From Crystallibacter degradans (GTDB taxonomy: Bacteria > Actinomycetota > Actinomycetes > Actinomycetales > Micrococcaceae), in the NCBI RefSeq assembly GCF_012952295.1, contig NZ_JABBCH010000003.1, positions 334,130 through 398,129 of the forward strand: 64,000 bases of DNA, given 5' to 3'. Of the stretch, positions 36,403-44,907 are shown piece by piece. Each line of letters opens with the position of its first letter. Position 1 is the first letter of the stretch. The translations under genes were made by a program, and so were the position numbers. The notes under the pieces were generated by a model, which saw only the letters and a list, made by a program, of their open reading frames with translations, was not told the origin of the DNA and did no database searches.

Positions 36403-36424
36403 TTGACCAACTAGACTTGGTCAA
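36403..36424. promoter_or_regulatory. Palindromic operator of the toxin-antitoxin pair
   Basis: Perfect 8-bp arms TTGACCAA (36403-36410) and TTGGTCAA (36417-36424) with a 6-bp centre, ending one base before the antitoxin ATG. The centre contains the candidate -10 box TAGACT (36412-36417), 8 nt from the ATG. Phd/YefM antitoxins autorepress through such palindromes. Confidence 0.75.
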
Positions 36425-36425
36425 T

Positions 36426-36662
36426 ATGGGACAGTACAACGTGCAGGATGCGAAGACCCGCTTTTCAGAGCTGTTGAACCTGGTTCAACACGGGGAAGAC
36501 GTCGTGATTGCCAAGGCGGGCAAACCCGTTGCGCGCCTGGTCAAAATCGATCCGCCCACGCAGCGGCGGCTCGGTTTCCTCAAAGGGACCGTTCCCCCGG
36601 ATGTCCTCGAACCGATGGACAAGGAGGAGCTGGACGCATGGGAACAACCACTTACCTTTTAG
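36426..36662 (+). CDS. Type II antitoxin, Phd/YefM family
   Basis: 78 residues. MGQYNVQDAKTRFSELLNLVQHGEDVVIAKAGKPVARLV is the Phd/YefM N-terminal DNA-binding dimer; the last 30 residues form the toxin-neutralising tail. The ATG at 36426 follows directly after the palindromic operator, so the mRNA is probably leaderless and repressed by its own product. The PIN toxin gene begins within its last 25 bp. Confidence 0.92.
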   Translation: MGQYNVQDAKTRFSELLNLVQHGEDVVIAKAGKPVARLVKIDPPTQRRLGFLKGTVPPDVLEPMDKEELDAWEQPLTF

Positions 36663-37036
36663 ACAGCCATGTCCTCCTCTGGGCGCTGTTCGAGCCCAAG
36701 AAGCTCTCGCAAAAGGCCAGAAGCATCATCCGTAACCGAGGCAATACCCTCTGCGTCTCGGCTGTCACCGCCTTCGAACTCGGCCACAAACACCGACTGG
36801 GCAAACTACCCGGCATAGAAGCGCTCTTTGTCGGCTACCGCAGGCACGTTCTTGAACTGGTAAGCGAGGAAATTCCGCTCAGCGGCGTGCATGCGCTGGA
36901 AGCAGCACAGCTCGAATGGCCGCACCGTGACCCCTTCGACCGGATGATCGCGGCACAGGCGATCGTGGAGGGCCTCGCAGTCATCACCGCGGATACGGCG
37001 TTGCACGATTTCGAGCTCCTTCAGACAGTGTGGTGA
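36638..37036 (+). CDS. PIN-domain toxin (VapC-like)
   Basis: 132 residues. PIN nuclease acidic residues are seen in YLLDSHVLLW (Asp9), SAVTAFELGHK (Glu), HRDPFDRMIAAQA (Asp) and VITADTALHDF (Asp). VapC toxins cleave tRNA or rRNA. AGGAGG inside the antitoxin end serves ATG 36638, giving a 25-bp overlap with the antitoxin. Pairing a Phd/YefM antitoxin with a PIN toxin is a recognised mixed arrangement. Confidence 0.93.
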   Translation: MGTTTYLLDSHVLLWALFEPKKLSQKARSIIRNRGNTLCVSAVTAFELGHKHRLGKLPGIEALFVGYRRHVLELVSEEIPLSGVHALEAAQLEWPHRDPFDRMIAAQAIVEGLAVITADTALHDFELLQTVW

Positions 37037-37054
37037 AGCGAGGCCTGCGGCGCG

Positions 37055-37060
37055 TAATAT
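37055..37060 (+). promoter_or_regulatory. -10 box (TAATAT), leaderless start of the LysE-type gene
   Basis: TAATAT, 6 nt, GTG 37067. Confidence 0.55.
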
Positions 37061-37066
37061 CATCTG

Positions 37067-37687
37067 GTGCAGATTTCCCTGTGGCTGGCGCTGGTTGGCG
37101 CCGGCACCGTCATCAGTTTCACCCCGGGCGCGGGTGCCGTCAACACCATGAGCAACGCCCTCAACGCGGGCTTCCGCCGTTCCCTGTGGGGCATCCTCGG
37201 GCAGCAGGCGGCGCTGATCATCCACATCCTGATCGTGGCCCTTGGCGTTGGCCTGCTGGTAGCCAGTTCCCCGACGGCTTTCTATGTCATCAAGTACGCC
37301 GGCGCGGCCTACCTTGTTTATCTGGGCATCCGGCAACTGCTGGCCAAGCCCTCGGCGGACCAGGAAATTATCCAGGCGCAACGGAACGAGCCTGCTTGGT
37401 CGATGTTCCGGCGCGGCCTGTGGGTCAATCTGCTCAATCCGAAGGCGATCGTGTTCTTCCTGGCGTTCATGCCCGGCTTCATCCGCCCCGAGCAGCCGCT
37501 GGCACCGCAGTACGTTGTCCTGGCCTGCACCATTGTCATTATCGACATCCTGGTCATGTGGTTCTTCTTTGCCGCAGCGGCACGGTCCTTCCACCGGTTC
37601 ACCAGGACTGAACGCGGGCAGCGCATGCTCGGTTACGTTTTTGGTGTCCTCTTCATCGGTGTCAGCCTGCTGCTGGCCTTCTTCTAG
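37067..37687 (+). CDS. LysE/RhtB family exporter
   Basis: 206 residues, six predicted helices. SFTPGAGAVNTMSNALNAG at the N-terminus and GLWVNLLNPKAIVFFLAFMPGF in the middle are LysE/RhtB motifs (amino acid or small-molecule export). GTG start with a -10 box 6 nt upstream. Substrate not predictable. Confidence 0.92.
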   Translation: MQISLWLALVGAGTVISFTPGAGAVNTMSNALNAGFRRSLWGILGQQAALIIHILIVALGVGLLVASSPTAFYVIKYAGAAYLVYLGIRQLLAKPSADQEIIQAQRNEPAWSMFRRGLWVNLLNPKAIVFFLAFMPGFIRPEQPLAPQYVVLACTIVIIDILVMWFFFAAAARSFHRFTRTERGQRMLGYVFGVLFIGVSLLLAFF

Positions 37688-37688
37688 T

Positions 37689-37694
37689 TAGACT
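37689..37694 (+). promoter_or_regulatory. -10 box (TAGACT), leaderless start of the phosphatase gene
   Basis: TAGACT right after the LysE stop, 7 nt before ATG 37702. It favours ATG 37702 over GTG 37696. Confidence 0.55.
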
Positions 37695-37701
37695 CGTGGC
37701 T

Positions 37702-38199
37702 ATGTACCGGATAATCACTGTCTGCACAGGCAATATCTGCCGCTCCCCTATGGCCCAGTACATCCTGACCAAGGCCTTCGAAGATGCCGGCCTGTCCGAC
37801 GAGGTGTCCGTGGACTCGGCAGGCACTACCGGGTGGGAGACCGGCCGTCCCATCGATGAGCGCGCCGCCGCCCGCCTCAAGCAAGCCCACCTGCTCACCG
37901 CAGACCATCGTGCCCGGCAGTTCGAACCCGCCTGGTATGCGGACCGGGACCTGATCCTGGCCCTGGATGTGGACCACTATGAACAACTGCGTGACGACGC
38001 TCCGGACGATGGCGCCCGGAACAAGGTCCGCATGCTCCGCTCTTTTGATCCCAAAGTCGCGGACGGCGGTCCCGCCGAGCAGGGCATCTACGACCCGTGG
38101 TTCGGCGACGAAGCCGACTTCGATGTCAGTTGGAACCTGATCAGCGCAGCGGTCCCGGGCATCGTGGAACACGTCAGGGCGCAGCTTGCCACCCACTGA
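37702..38199 (+). CDS. Low-molecular-weight protein-tyrosine phosphatase
   Basis: 165 residues. The P-loop C8-TGNIC-R14-S follows the first strand, and the general-acid aspartate lies in YDPWFGDEADF near residue 130. Such enzymes dephosphorylate protein tyrosines, often in exopolysaccharide control; no kinase partner is nearby. The in-frame GTG 6 bp upstream is possible, but the -10 spacing points to ATG 37702. The last 14 bp overlap the pabB fusion gene. Confidence 0.92.
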   Translation: MYRIITVCTGNICRSPMAQYILTKAFEDAGLSDEVSVDSAGTTGWETGRPIDERAAARLKQAHLLTADHRARQFEPAWYADRDLILALDVDHYEQLRDDAPDDGARNKVRMLRSFDPKVADGGPAEQGIYDPWFGDEADFDVSWNLISAAVPGIVEHVRAQLATH

Positions 38200-40270
38200 C
38201 AAACCGGTCATCATCGCCGTGGACGGACGTTCCGGGGCGGGAAAGACCACTTTGGCGGTGGAGCTGGCCGCCCTCCTGCGTGAGCACCACACCGTTTCGC
38301 TGTTCCATCTGGAAGACATTTATCCGGGCTGGCATGGCCTGGCCGACGGGCAGCAGCGCTACCTGGAAACGGTGCTGCAGCCGCTTGCCCGCGGCGAGCG
38401 CGCAACGTGGACGGCTTGGGACTGGGAGCAGAACGACGACGGCGAGCGCCGTTACACGGAACCGGCCGAGATCGTCGTGGTGGAAGGAGTTGGTGCCGCC
38501 CACGCCGCCGCACGGGAACTCACCGACGTCGCTATCTGGATCCAGGCCGAAGCGGTGGACCGCCGGACCCGGGCCATTGCCCGTGACGGTGCCGGCTACG
38601 AGTCCTTCTGGGACGTGTGGGCGGCGCAGGAAGAAGCCTGGCTTGACGGCGACGATGTCCCCCGCGCCGCAGACCTGCTGCTCCGTGGCCAAACCGGCGC
38701 CACTGCGGCTGCCGGGGTGCTGAAGGCCCTGGCCTCGCTCCCGCAGTTGGACGCACTGCTTTCGGTGGAGCGTTCCCATGGTGTTGCTCCTCTACTGCTG
38801 ACCGAGCGGATTGATGCCCTGCCCGACGGAGCTGATCTCTTCCGTGCCCTTTATGCAGCCTCGGACCGCGCGGTCTGGCTGGACAGCTCCAATGCCGGAG
38901 CCACGGCGGTGCCGGACCGCAACGAATACAGCATCATGGCCGACGACGCCGGGGCCTTCGGCCGCTATGCCGAACATCGCTCGGGCGTCACTTCGGTGGC
39001 CGACGGCGCTGTTACTACCCGGATCCGCTCGCCCTTCTTCCGCTGGCTGGATGGAGTGTGGGGCACTCCCGCTGTCACCGGCCCGGTTGAGGTTCCCGGC
39101 GGATTCGCCTTGGGCTGGCTGGGGTACCTGGGCTATGAGCTCAAGCGCGAATGCGGTGGCAGTGACGTCGCGGCTGCCACCCCCGATGCGGCCTTGATCT
39201 TTGCCGGCCGCGGCGTCGTGCTCGACCATGCGCGCCGGTGCACCTATCTCCTGGCCTTGGCCAGCGACGCATCCAGGGACGAAGCCCGCGACTGGTTCGC
39301 CCGGACCCGGACCGCCGTCGAAGTGGCGGCGGCCGGGGACGGCTCCGCCGCGTCCGGCATGTCTGCCCCCGGACCGCATGGGATGCCCTGCTCCGAAACC
39401 GCTGGGTCGGTTCCGGCGGCATCCGGTGGCCCGGCCTTCACGGTGCGGGACAGCAAGGACCAGTACCTGCTCAAGGTCCGCCAGGCGCAAGCGGAAATCC
39501 ACGAAGGTAACTCCTACGAAATCTGCCTGACCACGGAGCTGTCCGCCACCGCTGCCGCAGGGTCGGATCCGCTGGAAACATACCTGTCCCTGCGCCGTCG
39601 TAATCCCGCACCGTTCGCCAACTACCTGCACTTTGGCAGTTTGACCGTCGCCAGTACCTCGCCGGAGCGGTTCATGAGCTTGGCCGCCGATGGCGCGCTG
39701 CGTGCCGAACCGATCAAGGGTACCCGGCGGCGGGTCGCGGATCCGGCGGCGGACGCAGCGCTGAAAGCGGAGCTGGCAACCAGCCTCAAGGACCGCGCCG
39801 AGAACATCATGATCGTGGATCTGCTGCGCAATGACCTGAGCCATTTTGCCGTGCCCGGTTCGCTGCGTGTCAGCCGCTTATGCGCGATCGAAAGCTATGC
39901 CACGGTGCACCAGATGGTTTCCACCATTGACGCGAGCTTGCGTCCGGACGCGTCCCGTGCGGAGGCCATTGCTGCCGCGTTCCCCGCCGGTTCGATGACC
40001 GGCGCCCCGAAAATCAGCACGATGGATATCCTGGACCGGTTGGAGTCGGGAGCACGCGGCGTCTATTCGGGGGCGGTAGGCTACTTCTCGCTCAACGGTG
40101 CCGCTGACCTGTCCGTGGTGATCCGGACCCTGGTCCGGCAGGGCGACCAGCTGACGTTGGGCGTCGGCGGTGCCATCACCGCCGACTCCGATCCGGAAGC
40201 CGAATGGGACGAGGTCCGGGCCAAAGCCTTCGGCGTGCTCTCGGCGCTCGGCAGCGTCTTTCCCGACTAA
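38186..40270 (+). CDS. pabB: Aminodeoxychorismate synthase component I fused to a P-loop kinase-like domain
   Basis: 694 residues. The first ~190 are a uridine-kinase-like P-loop domain: Walker A VDGRSGAGKTT, an acidic segment after FHLEDIYPGW, VVVEGVGAA and a lid region with DRRTRAIARD. Residues about 200-380 are the TrpE/PabB N-terminal subdomain, and about 410-694 the chorismate-binding domain, with EGNSYEICLT, PIKGTRRR, IVDLLRNDL, GSMTGAPK and RGVYSGAVGY. It should convert chorismate and ammonia to aminodeoxychorismate for folate; pabC lies 3.5 kb on. No glutaminase (PabA) domain is attached. The TTG start overlaps the previous gene. The kinase domain's role is unknown. Confidence 0.88.
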   Translation: MPPTDKPVIIAVDGRSGAGKTTLAVELAALLREHHTVSLFHLEDIYPGWHGLADGQQRYLETVLQPLARGERATWTAWDWEQNDDGERRYTEPAEIVVVEGVGAAHAAARELTDVAIWIQAEAVDRRTRAIARDGAGYESFWDVWAAQEEAWLDGDDVPRAADLLLRGQTGATAAAGVLKALASLPQLDALLSVERSHGVAPLLLTERIDALPDGADLFRALYAASDRAVWLDSSNAGATAVPDRNEYSIMADDAGAFGRYAEHRSGVTSVADGAVTTRIRSPFFRWLDGVWGTPAVTGPVEVPGGFALGWLGYLGYELKRECGGSDVAAATPDAALIFAGRGVVLDHARRCTYLLALASDASRDEARDWFARTRTAVEVAAAGDGSAASGMSAPGPHGMPCSETAGSVPAASGGPAFTVRDSKDQYLLKVRQAQAEIHEGNSYEICLTTELSATAAAGSDPLETYLSLRRRNPAPFANYLHFGSLTVASTSPERFMSLAADGALRAEPIKGTRRRVADPAADAALKAELATSLKDRAENIMIVDLLRNDLSHFAVPGSLRVSRLCAIESYATVHQMVSTIDASLRPDASRAEAIAAAFPAGSMTGAPKISTMDILDRLESGARGVYSGAVGYFSLNGAADLSVVIRTLVRQGDQLTLGVGGAITADSDPEAEWDEVRAKAFGVLSALGSVFPD

Positions 40271-40374
40271 AGCCGACGCGAACCACGCACCGGCCAGCCG
40301 ACGCCTTCTGCAAAGAAACCTGCTGCGGGGCTGTTTTTTGGACAGTGGCGCGTGGTAGACCGGAAATCGAAGTA

Positions 40375-40392
40375 TTTGGACGAGCGTCCAAA
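40375..40392. promoter_or_regulatory. TetR operator (TTTGGACG-AG-CGTCCAAA)
   Basis: Perfect 8-bp arms with a 2-bp centre, 16 bp before the tetR ATG. Probable autoregulatory site controlling tetR and the FAD monooxygenase. Confidence 0.72.
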
Positions 40393-40408
40393 AGATTCGA
40401 GGTCTGCA

Positions 40409-41008
40409 ATGACAACCGCCCATCTGAAAACTGCCAAGGGTACCCGGACCCGGGACCGGATGCTGGAGTCCGCCGTCGTGCTGATCCCGCGGCTGGGCTG
40501 GTCCGCGGTCACGGCCCGGGTCCTCGCCGGGCACGCGGGTGTGCGGCCGGGCATCATCCACTACCATTTCGATTCCCTGGAAGCCCTGCTCGCCGAAGCG
40601 GCCGTGGGCGCCGTTCGTGAGGCGCTTGAATTTCCGAGCCGCCAACTGGAGTCCGGCATCAGTCTTGATGAAGGACTGCACATGTTCCTCGCCGCGCTGG
40701 ACGAGTTCGCGCCGGACGAACCCGTCAATCTGCTGTTCGTCGAAACATTCCTGGCGGCGGCGCGCGGCGGGGTGCTGCGGGATGAACTGGCACAAGTGCT
40801 CCTGGATTTCCGCACCCGCACAGCCCGTTGGCTGGAGCGAGTGGGTTTCGACGGCGACGCCGACGCCACGGCCGCCGTTCTGGCCGCGGCTGTCGACGGG
40901 CTGATGCTGCACCGGGCGCTTGACCCCGGGCTCACTGCCGACGTCGCGTTCCCGGTGCTGCGCAGGGCCTTGGGCATTACTGCTGCAACGGAAGGAAGTT
41001 CCCCATGA
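40409..41008 (+). CDS. TetR family regulator
   Basis: 199 residues. The N-terminal helix-turn-helix is TRDRMLESAVVLIPRLGWSAVTARVLAGHAGVRPGIIHYHFDSLEALL; the C-terminal helices form a ligand pocket. GAGG lies 6 nt before ATG 40409; an upstream in-frame GTG (40352) would make the operator part of the coding region and is rejected. The stop overlaps the ATG of an FAD monooxygenase (ATGA), so the regulator probably senses that enzyme's substrate. Confidence 0.92.
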   Translation: MTTAHLKTAKGTRTRDRMLESAVVLIPRLGWSAVTARVLAGHAGVRPGIIHYHFDSLEALLAEAAVGAVREALEFPSRQLESGISLDEGLHMFLAALDEFAPDEPVNLLFVETFLAAARGGVLRDELAQVLLDFRTRTARWLERVGFDGDADATAAVLAAAVDGLMLHRALDPGLTADVAFPVLRRALGITAATEGSSP

Positions 41009-42180
41009 AAGCCATAATCTGCGGCGCCGGCATCACCGGTTTATCTGCCGCCAATTTCCTCAGCGCCAAAGGCTGGGAAGTCACCCTCGTGGAACGCTCG
41101 GCCGGGCCGCGGCCCGATGGCTACATGATCGATTTCTTCGGCTCCGGCTGGCAGGCGGCAACCCACATGGGCGTTATCGGCAGAATCCGTGAACTCGGAT
41201 ACGACGTTAACCGGATTGACTACGTGGACCGCAGCGGCCGAAGCACGGCCCATCTGGGTTACGAGAGCTTCACCAAGGTGGTCGGCGATCAGTTGCGCAG
41301 CATCCTGCGCCCCGATCTGGAACAGGCTATCCGCGAAGTGCTGCCGGACTCGGTGGAGTTGCTCTATTCCACCACGATCAGCTCGATCCATGACTCGTCC
41401 GCTGCCGCCACCGGGTCCGGCGGAAAGGTGGATGTGGAGCTCTCGGACGGCCGGCGACTTACCGCCGACCTGCTGATCGGGGCAGACGGGATCCATTCGG
41501 ACGTCCGCGGCAAGGTCTTCGGGCCCGAAGCCGACTACTTCAAATTCCTGGGGTTCCACGTCGGAGCGTATTCGTTTCGGGACAACCGGGTAAAGGACAT
41601 TCTGGCCAACCGGTATGCCATTACGGACACCTGCGGCGAGGCCATGTTCTTCTACCGGCTGCGTGACGGCAGCATTTCGGCGCTGGGCGTCCACCGCACC
41701 GACAGGCAGGAGCGCCCGGGCGATATCCAGCAGGAATTCCGCGAGCGCTACCGGTCTCTGGGGTGGCTGTGTCCGCTGGCGTTGGAGCATTGCCCCGAGT
41801 CCTTCTACTATGACCAGGTGGCGCAGATCCGGATGCCGCGCTGGTACCGGGGCAGGGTGGTCCTGCTGGGAGATGCCGCTGCCGCGGTCTCGTTGCTGGC
41901 CGGCCAGGGCGCGTCGCTGGGCATGGCCGGCGCCTATGTGCTCGCCGACGAACTGGCCAAACATGACCAGGTGCCGGCCGCCCTCGCCGCCTTCGAGGCA
42001 CGCTGGCGCCCGTACGTCGCCGAGCAGCAGAAAGCCGGTGAGTCCGCAGCAAAATGGTTCGTTCCAGCGGACCGCCGCGCCCTGCTCATGCGGCGGCTCT
42101 CGATGCGGCTGATCAAGGTGCCGGGCGTCAGCAGGCTGGTCAGCGGCGCCGTCGTCGGTAAAATCGGGGCTGCACTCTGA
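41005..42180 (+). CDS. FAD-dependent monooxygenase in a TetR operon
   Basis: 391 residues. AIICGAGITGLSAANFLSAKGWEVTLVERS binds FAD, IGADGIHSDVRGKVFG is the DG motif, and LLGDAAAAVSLLAGQGASLGMAGAYVLADEL is the GD motif. The layout, including a short C-terminal helical region, resembles TetX-like and related antibiotic- or aromatic-hydroxylating flavoenzymes; I cannot assign a substrate. GGAAGGAAG precedes the ATG, which overlaps the tetR stop by 4 bp. A detoxification role is inferred from the operon. Confidence 0.88.
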   Translation: MKAIICGAGITGLSAANFLSAKGWEVTLVERSAGPRPDGYMIDFFGSGWQAATHMGVIGRIRELGYDVNRIDYVDRSGRSTAHLGYESFTKVVGDQLRSILRPDLEQAIREVLPDSVELLYSTTISSIHDSSAAATGSGGKVDVELSDGRRLTADLLIGADGIHSDVRGKVFGPEADYFKFLGFHVGAYSFRDNRVKDILANRYAITDTCGEAMFFYRLRDGSISALGVHRTDRQERPGDIQQEFRERYRSLGWLCPLALEHCPESFYYDQVAQIRMPRWYRGRVVLLGDAAAAVSLLAGQGASLGMAGAYVLADELAKHDQVPAALAAFEARWRPYVAEQQKAGESAAKWFVPADRRALLMRRLSMRLIKVPGVSRLVSGAVVGKIGAAL

Positions 42181-42211
42181 GCAACCCGTCCCAGCTCCAG
42201 CAGTGCCGGAA

Positions 42212-43690
42212 CTATTGGAGGGTCGCGGTCAGGCGGGCCACGTTATCGACATACCGCTCCCACCGGGTGCGCTGGCGCCACTCGTCCAACGTGATCTCCC
42301 GGGAAACCTCGCGGTAACTTTGCTGGATTTCGCGCATCTTGCCGACGATGTCGCCGCCGAGGTGCATGACCGACACCTCCAGGTTCAACGAGAAGGAGCG
42401 CATGTCCATGTTGCTGGAGCCCAGGACACCGACCTCGTCGTCCACGGTGAAGTGCTTCGCGTGCAGCACCAGGGGTTTCGGATACAGGTAGATGCGCACG
42501 CCGGCTTCCAGCAGGGCCTGGTAGTAGGAACGCTGGGCATGATGGACCAGGAACTGGTCCCCCTGTTCCGAGACGAAAAGCTCGACGTCGACGCCGCGCT
42601 GTGCCGCCGTCGTAATCGCATAGAGCAGCGAATCATCCGGCACGAAGTACGGGCTGCAGATGGACAACCGCTCTACTGCCGCGTAGATCAACGTATTGAA
42701 CAGGCGCAGATTGTTCTCCGTGGCAAAGCCCGGCCCGCTCGGAACCACCTGGCACGTCATGGGGCCCGGTTCGCGGACCGGTGCCGGCGTGAAGAGCTCG
42801 CTGCCGAGGGTATCGTCCGTTTCGCTGGACCAGTCAGTAGCAAACACCACGTTGAGCGCGGTGACGATGGGGCCCTCATAGCGGGCCATCAGCTCCACCC
42901 ATTGCCGGCCCGTGCGCTCGCTGGAGGCACGGTGGTAACCGGGCTCGATCAGGTTCTGCGATCCGGTGAAGGCAACGCGTCCGTCCACCACGAGGATCTT
43001 GCGGTGGTTGCGCAGGTCGATGCGGCGCCATTGGCCCCGCACGGGCAGCAGCGGGAGCATGCGCTGCCACTCAATCCCGCTGCCCTGCAGCCAGCGCCGG
43101 AACTTTCGGTAGCCCTTGATCCGCATGGTGCCGAGGTGGTCGAAGAGCAGGCGGACCCGGACACCGCGGGCCGCGGCGTCTTCCAGCGCCACGAAGAGCT
43201 CCTCGGTGACCTCGTCCTTCGCCATGATGTAGAACTGGATGTTGACGAATTCCTGCGCCTTGCGGACGGCTGCGGCCATCGCGGCGATGGAGCCCTCGTA
43301 GTCCGGATACAGCTCCACGTGGTTGCTGTCCACCATGGGAAATGATCCGAGCGAACGGTTCAGTTCGGCGGCCGAATGGACCCAGGCGGGTGCATCGCGT
43401 TCGCTGGGTGGCTCTGCCAGGTCCTGCGTGGCTGCCCAGACTTTCCGGTTGATCTCGGTCTGCTTGGCGATCCGGCGGTCCGAAAGCCGGAAACTGCCGA
43501 ACATGAAGAACAGGGCCAGGCCGACCAGCGGAATGAAGAAGATGGCCAACAGCCACGCCATGGCGGTGGTGGGGCGGCGGTTGCCCGGCACAATGCCCAA
43601 CGCCGCAATCCGGATTCCCATGTCCAGTATCGAAGCCACCACGACAACCCAGTCCGGGAACGTGCCCAGACCCGCAAGCGACCACAACAC
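42212..43690 (-). CDS. cls: Cardiolipin synthase (phospholipase D family)
   Basis: 492 residues. Two N-terminal membrane helices (about 10-60) precede two phospholipase-D domains with HKD motifs HRKILVVD...GSQN and HAKHFTVDD...GSSNMD. It joins phosphatidylglycerol-type lipids into cardiolipin. GTG 43690 is chosen because GGGAGGAG lies 9 nt upstream; the open frame runs on across the divergent pabC start. A TAGGCT box (43744-43739, minus strand) could be its -10 element. Confidence 0.92.
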   Translation of the reverse strand: MLWSLAGLGTFPDWVVVVASILDMGIRIAALGIVPGNRRPTTAMAWLLAIFFIPLVGLALFFMFGSFRLSDRRIAKQTEINRKVWAATQDLAEPPSERDAPAWVHSAAELNRSLGSFPMVDSNHVELYPDYEGSIAAMAAAVRKAQEFVNIQFYIMAKDEVTEELFVALEDAAARGVRVRLLFDHLGTMRIKGYRKFRRWLQGSGIEWQRMLPLLPVRGQWRRIDLRNHRKILVVDGRVAFTGSQNLIEPGYHRASSERTGRQWVELMARYEGPIVTALNVVFATDWSSETDDTLGSELFTPAPVREPGPMTCQVVPSGPGFATENNLRLFNTLIYAAVERLSICSPYFVPDDSLLYAITTAAQRGVDVELFVSEQGDQFLVHHAQRSYYQALLEAGVRIYLYPKPLVLHAKHFTVDDEVGVLGSSNMDMRSFSLNLEVSVMHLGGDIVGKMREIQQSYREVSREITLDEWRQRTRWERYVDNVARLTATLQ

Positions 43691-43764
43691 GGCAGCGAAC
43701 TCCTCCCTTTCCCGCCGGTCCACGGCGCTGTCCTTGTACAGCCTAATGTGCCCGAGCGGCAATC

Positions 43765-43770
43765 TATGCT
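43765..43770 (+). promoter_or_regulatory. -10 box (TATGCT), leaderless start of pabC
   Basis: TATGCT, 6 nt, ATG 43777. Confidence 0.6.
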
Positions 43771-43776
43771 GATCCC

Positions 43777-44649
43777 ATGACAGTTTTGGTGTTTCTCGAC
43801 CCTGCCCTGGAGAATGGGCGCATCGCCGATGCCACGAAGCCGCAGCTGATGGCAACCGATCTGGGCGCCACCCGCGGCGACGGCATTTTTGAATCGCTCC
43901 TCGCCGTGGACGGGGTTCCCCGCAAGGTGCAGGCGCACCTGGACCGGCTGGCGTCCTCGGCCCGCATCATGGATCTGGACATCCCGCCAGCCGATGCCTG
44001 GGAGCGCGCCATCGCCACCGCCGTCGCCGAACACGCCCCGGCCGAAGAACTGGTGCTCAAGCTGCTGGTCACGCGCGGCGTGGAAGGTGCGGAGCGCCCC
44101 ACCGCTTGGGTGCAGGCGTCCCTTCCCGGTTCCGCCGGCAGGGAGCAGCGGCAGGAGGGCCTCAATGTGCTCCTTCTGGACCGCGGCTACGACAGCAACA
44201 TCGCCGAGCGCGCGCCCTGGCTGCTGCTGGGCGCCAAGACCCTCTCCTACGCCGTCAACATGGCTGCCCTGCGCTACGCCAAGGCCAACGGCGCGGACGA
44301 TGTCATCTTCACCTCCACCGACGGCCTGGTGCTGGAGGGTCCCACCTCCACCGTGCTGATGGCGACCGTGCGCGACGGCGTGCGGAAGCTCACCACGCCG
44401 CTGCTCGAAAACGGCATCCTCCCCGGCACCTCCCAGGGCGCCCTGTTCAACGCGGCCGCCGATGCCGGCTGGCAGCTGGGCTACGGGCCGCTGGAACCGC
44501 ACCACCTGCTGGCCGCTGACGCGGTCTGGCTGGTCTCCAGCATCCGGCTGCTGGCGCCGGTCAAGTCCATCGACGGCCAGGCCGTTCCGGTGTCACATGA
44601 GATGACCGAGGAACTGACGGCGCTGCTGGCCAAAGGCAGCCGGGAGTAG
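43777..44649 (+). CDS. pabC: Aminodeoxychorismate lyase (class IV aminotransferase)
   Basis: 290 residues. TRGDGIFESLLAVDGVPRKVQAHLDRL at the N-terminus, the PLP lysine in LLGAKTLSYAVNMAALRYA, and LEGPTSTVLMA with TPLLENGILPGTSQGALF are fold-type IV signatures. It eliminates pyruvate from aminodeoxychorismate to give p-aminobenzoate; a branched-chain or D-amino-acid aminotransferase role is less likely given pabB nearby. Confidence 0.86.
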   Translation: MTVLVFLDPALENGRIADATKPQLMATDLGATRGDGIFESLLAVDGVPRKVQAHLDRLASSARIMDLDIPPADAWERAIATAVAEHAPAEELVLKLLVTRGVEGAERPTAWVQASLPGSAGREQRQEGLNVLLLDRGYDSNIAERAPWLLLGAKTLSYAVNMAALRYAKANGADDVIFTSTDGLVLEGPTSTVLMATVRDGVRKLTTPLLENGILPGTSQGALFNAAADAGWQLGYGPLEPHHLLAADAVWLVSSIRLLAPVKSIDGQAVPVSHEMTEELTALLAKGSRE

Positions 44650-44686
44650 CCCAAACGCTTCTCGCGGCTGCGAGGGCGGCGGCCTT

Positions 44687-44733
44687 CCGCCGTCGTAAAC
44701 CTACGTAACCGTTACCAACGATGACGACGGCGG
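44687..44733. terminator. Possible hairpin after pabC
   Basis: 10-bp arms CCGCCGTCGT (44687-44696) and ACGACGGCGG (44724-44733) with a 27-nt loop. No T-run. Confidence 0.3.
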
Positions 44734-44769
44734 CGCCCGGGCTTGGGTGCCGTGGGCCGCAGCGTGCTA

Positions 44770-44876
44770 CTTTCTTGAGCAGAGTAACGAGGTCCAGCGT
44801 CAAGCCCTGACTGTGCTGGCCGGCAACCCTCTTCACGGCGGGGTGCCTCAGGTGACTACTCGGCAGTGTTCATTTG
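44770..44876 (+). ncRNA. SAM-IV riboswitch upstream of rhodanese-metZ
   Basis: The conserved SAM-IV core is readable: GAGGTCCAGCG, CAAGCCC, GCTGGCCGGCAACCC, then GGGGTGCCTCAGGTGA. GCCGGCAACC and GGTGCC-x-GGTGA pair as in the SAM-I/IV fold. The class is known from actinobacteria upstream of sulfur genes, consistent with metZ downstream. High SAM should reduce expression. Exact ends are approximate. Confidence 0.82.
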
Positions 44877-44907
44877 GTTCATTTGCAAGCGTGATCAGGA
44901 GTGCCCT

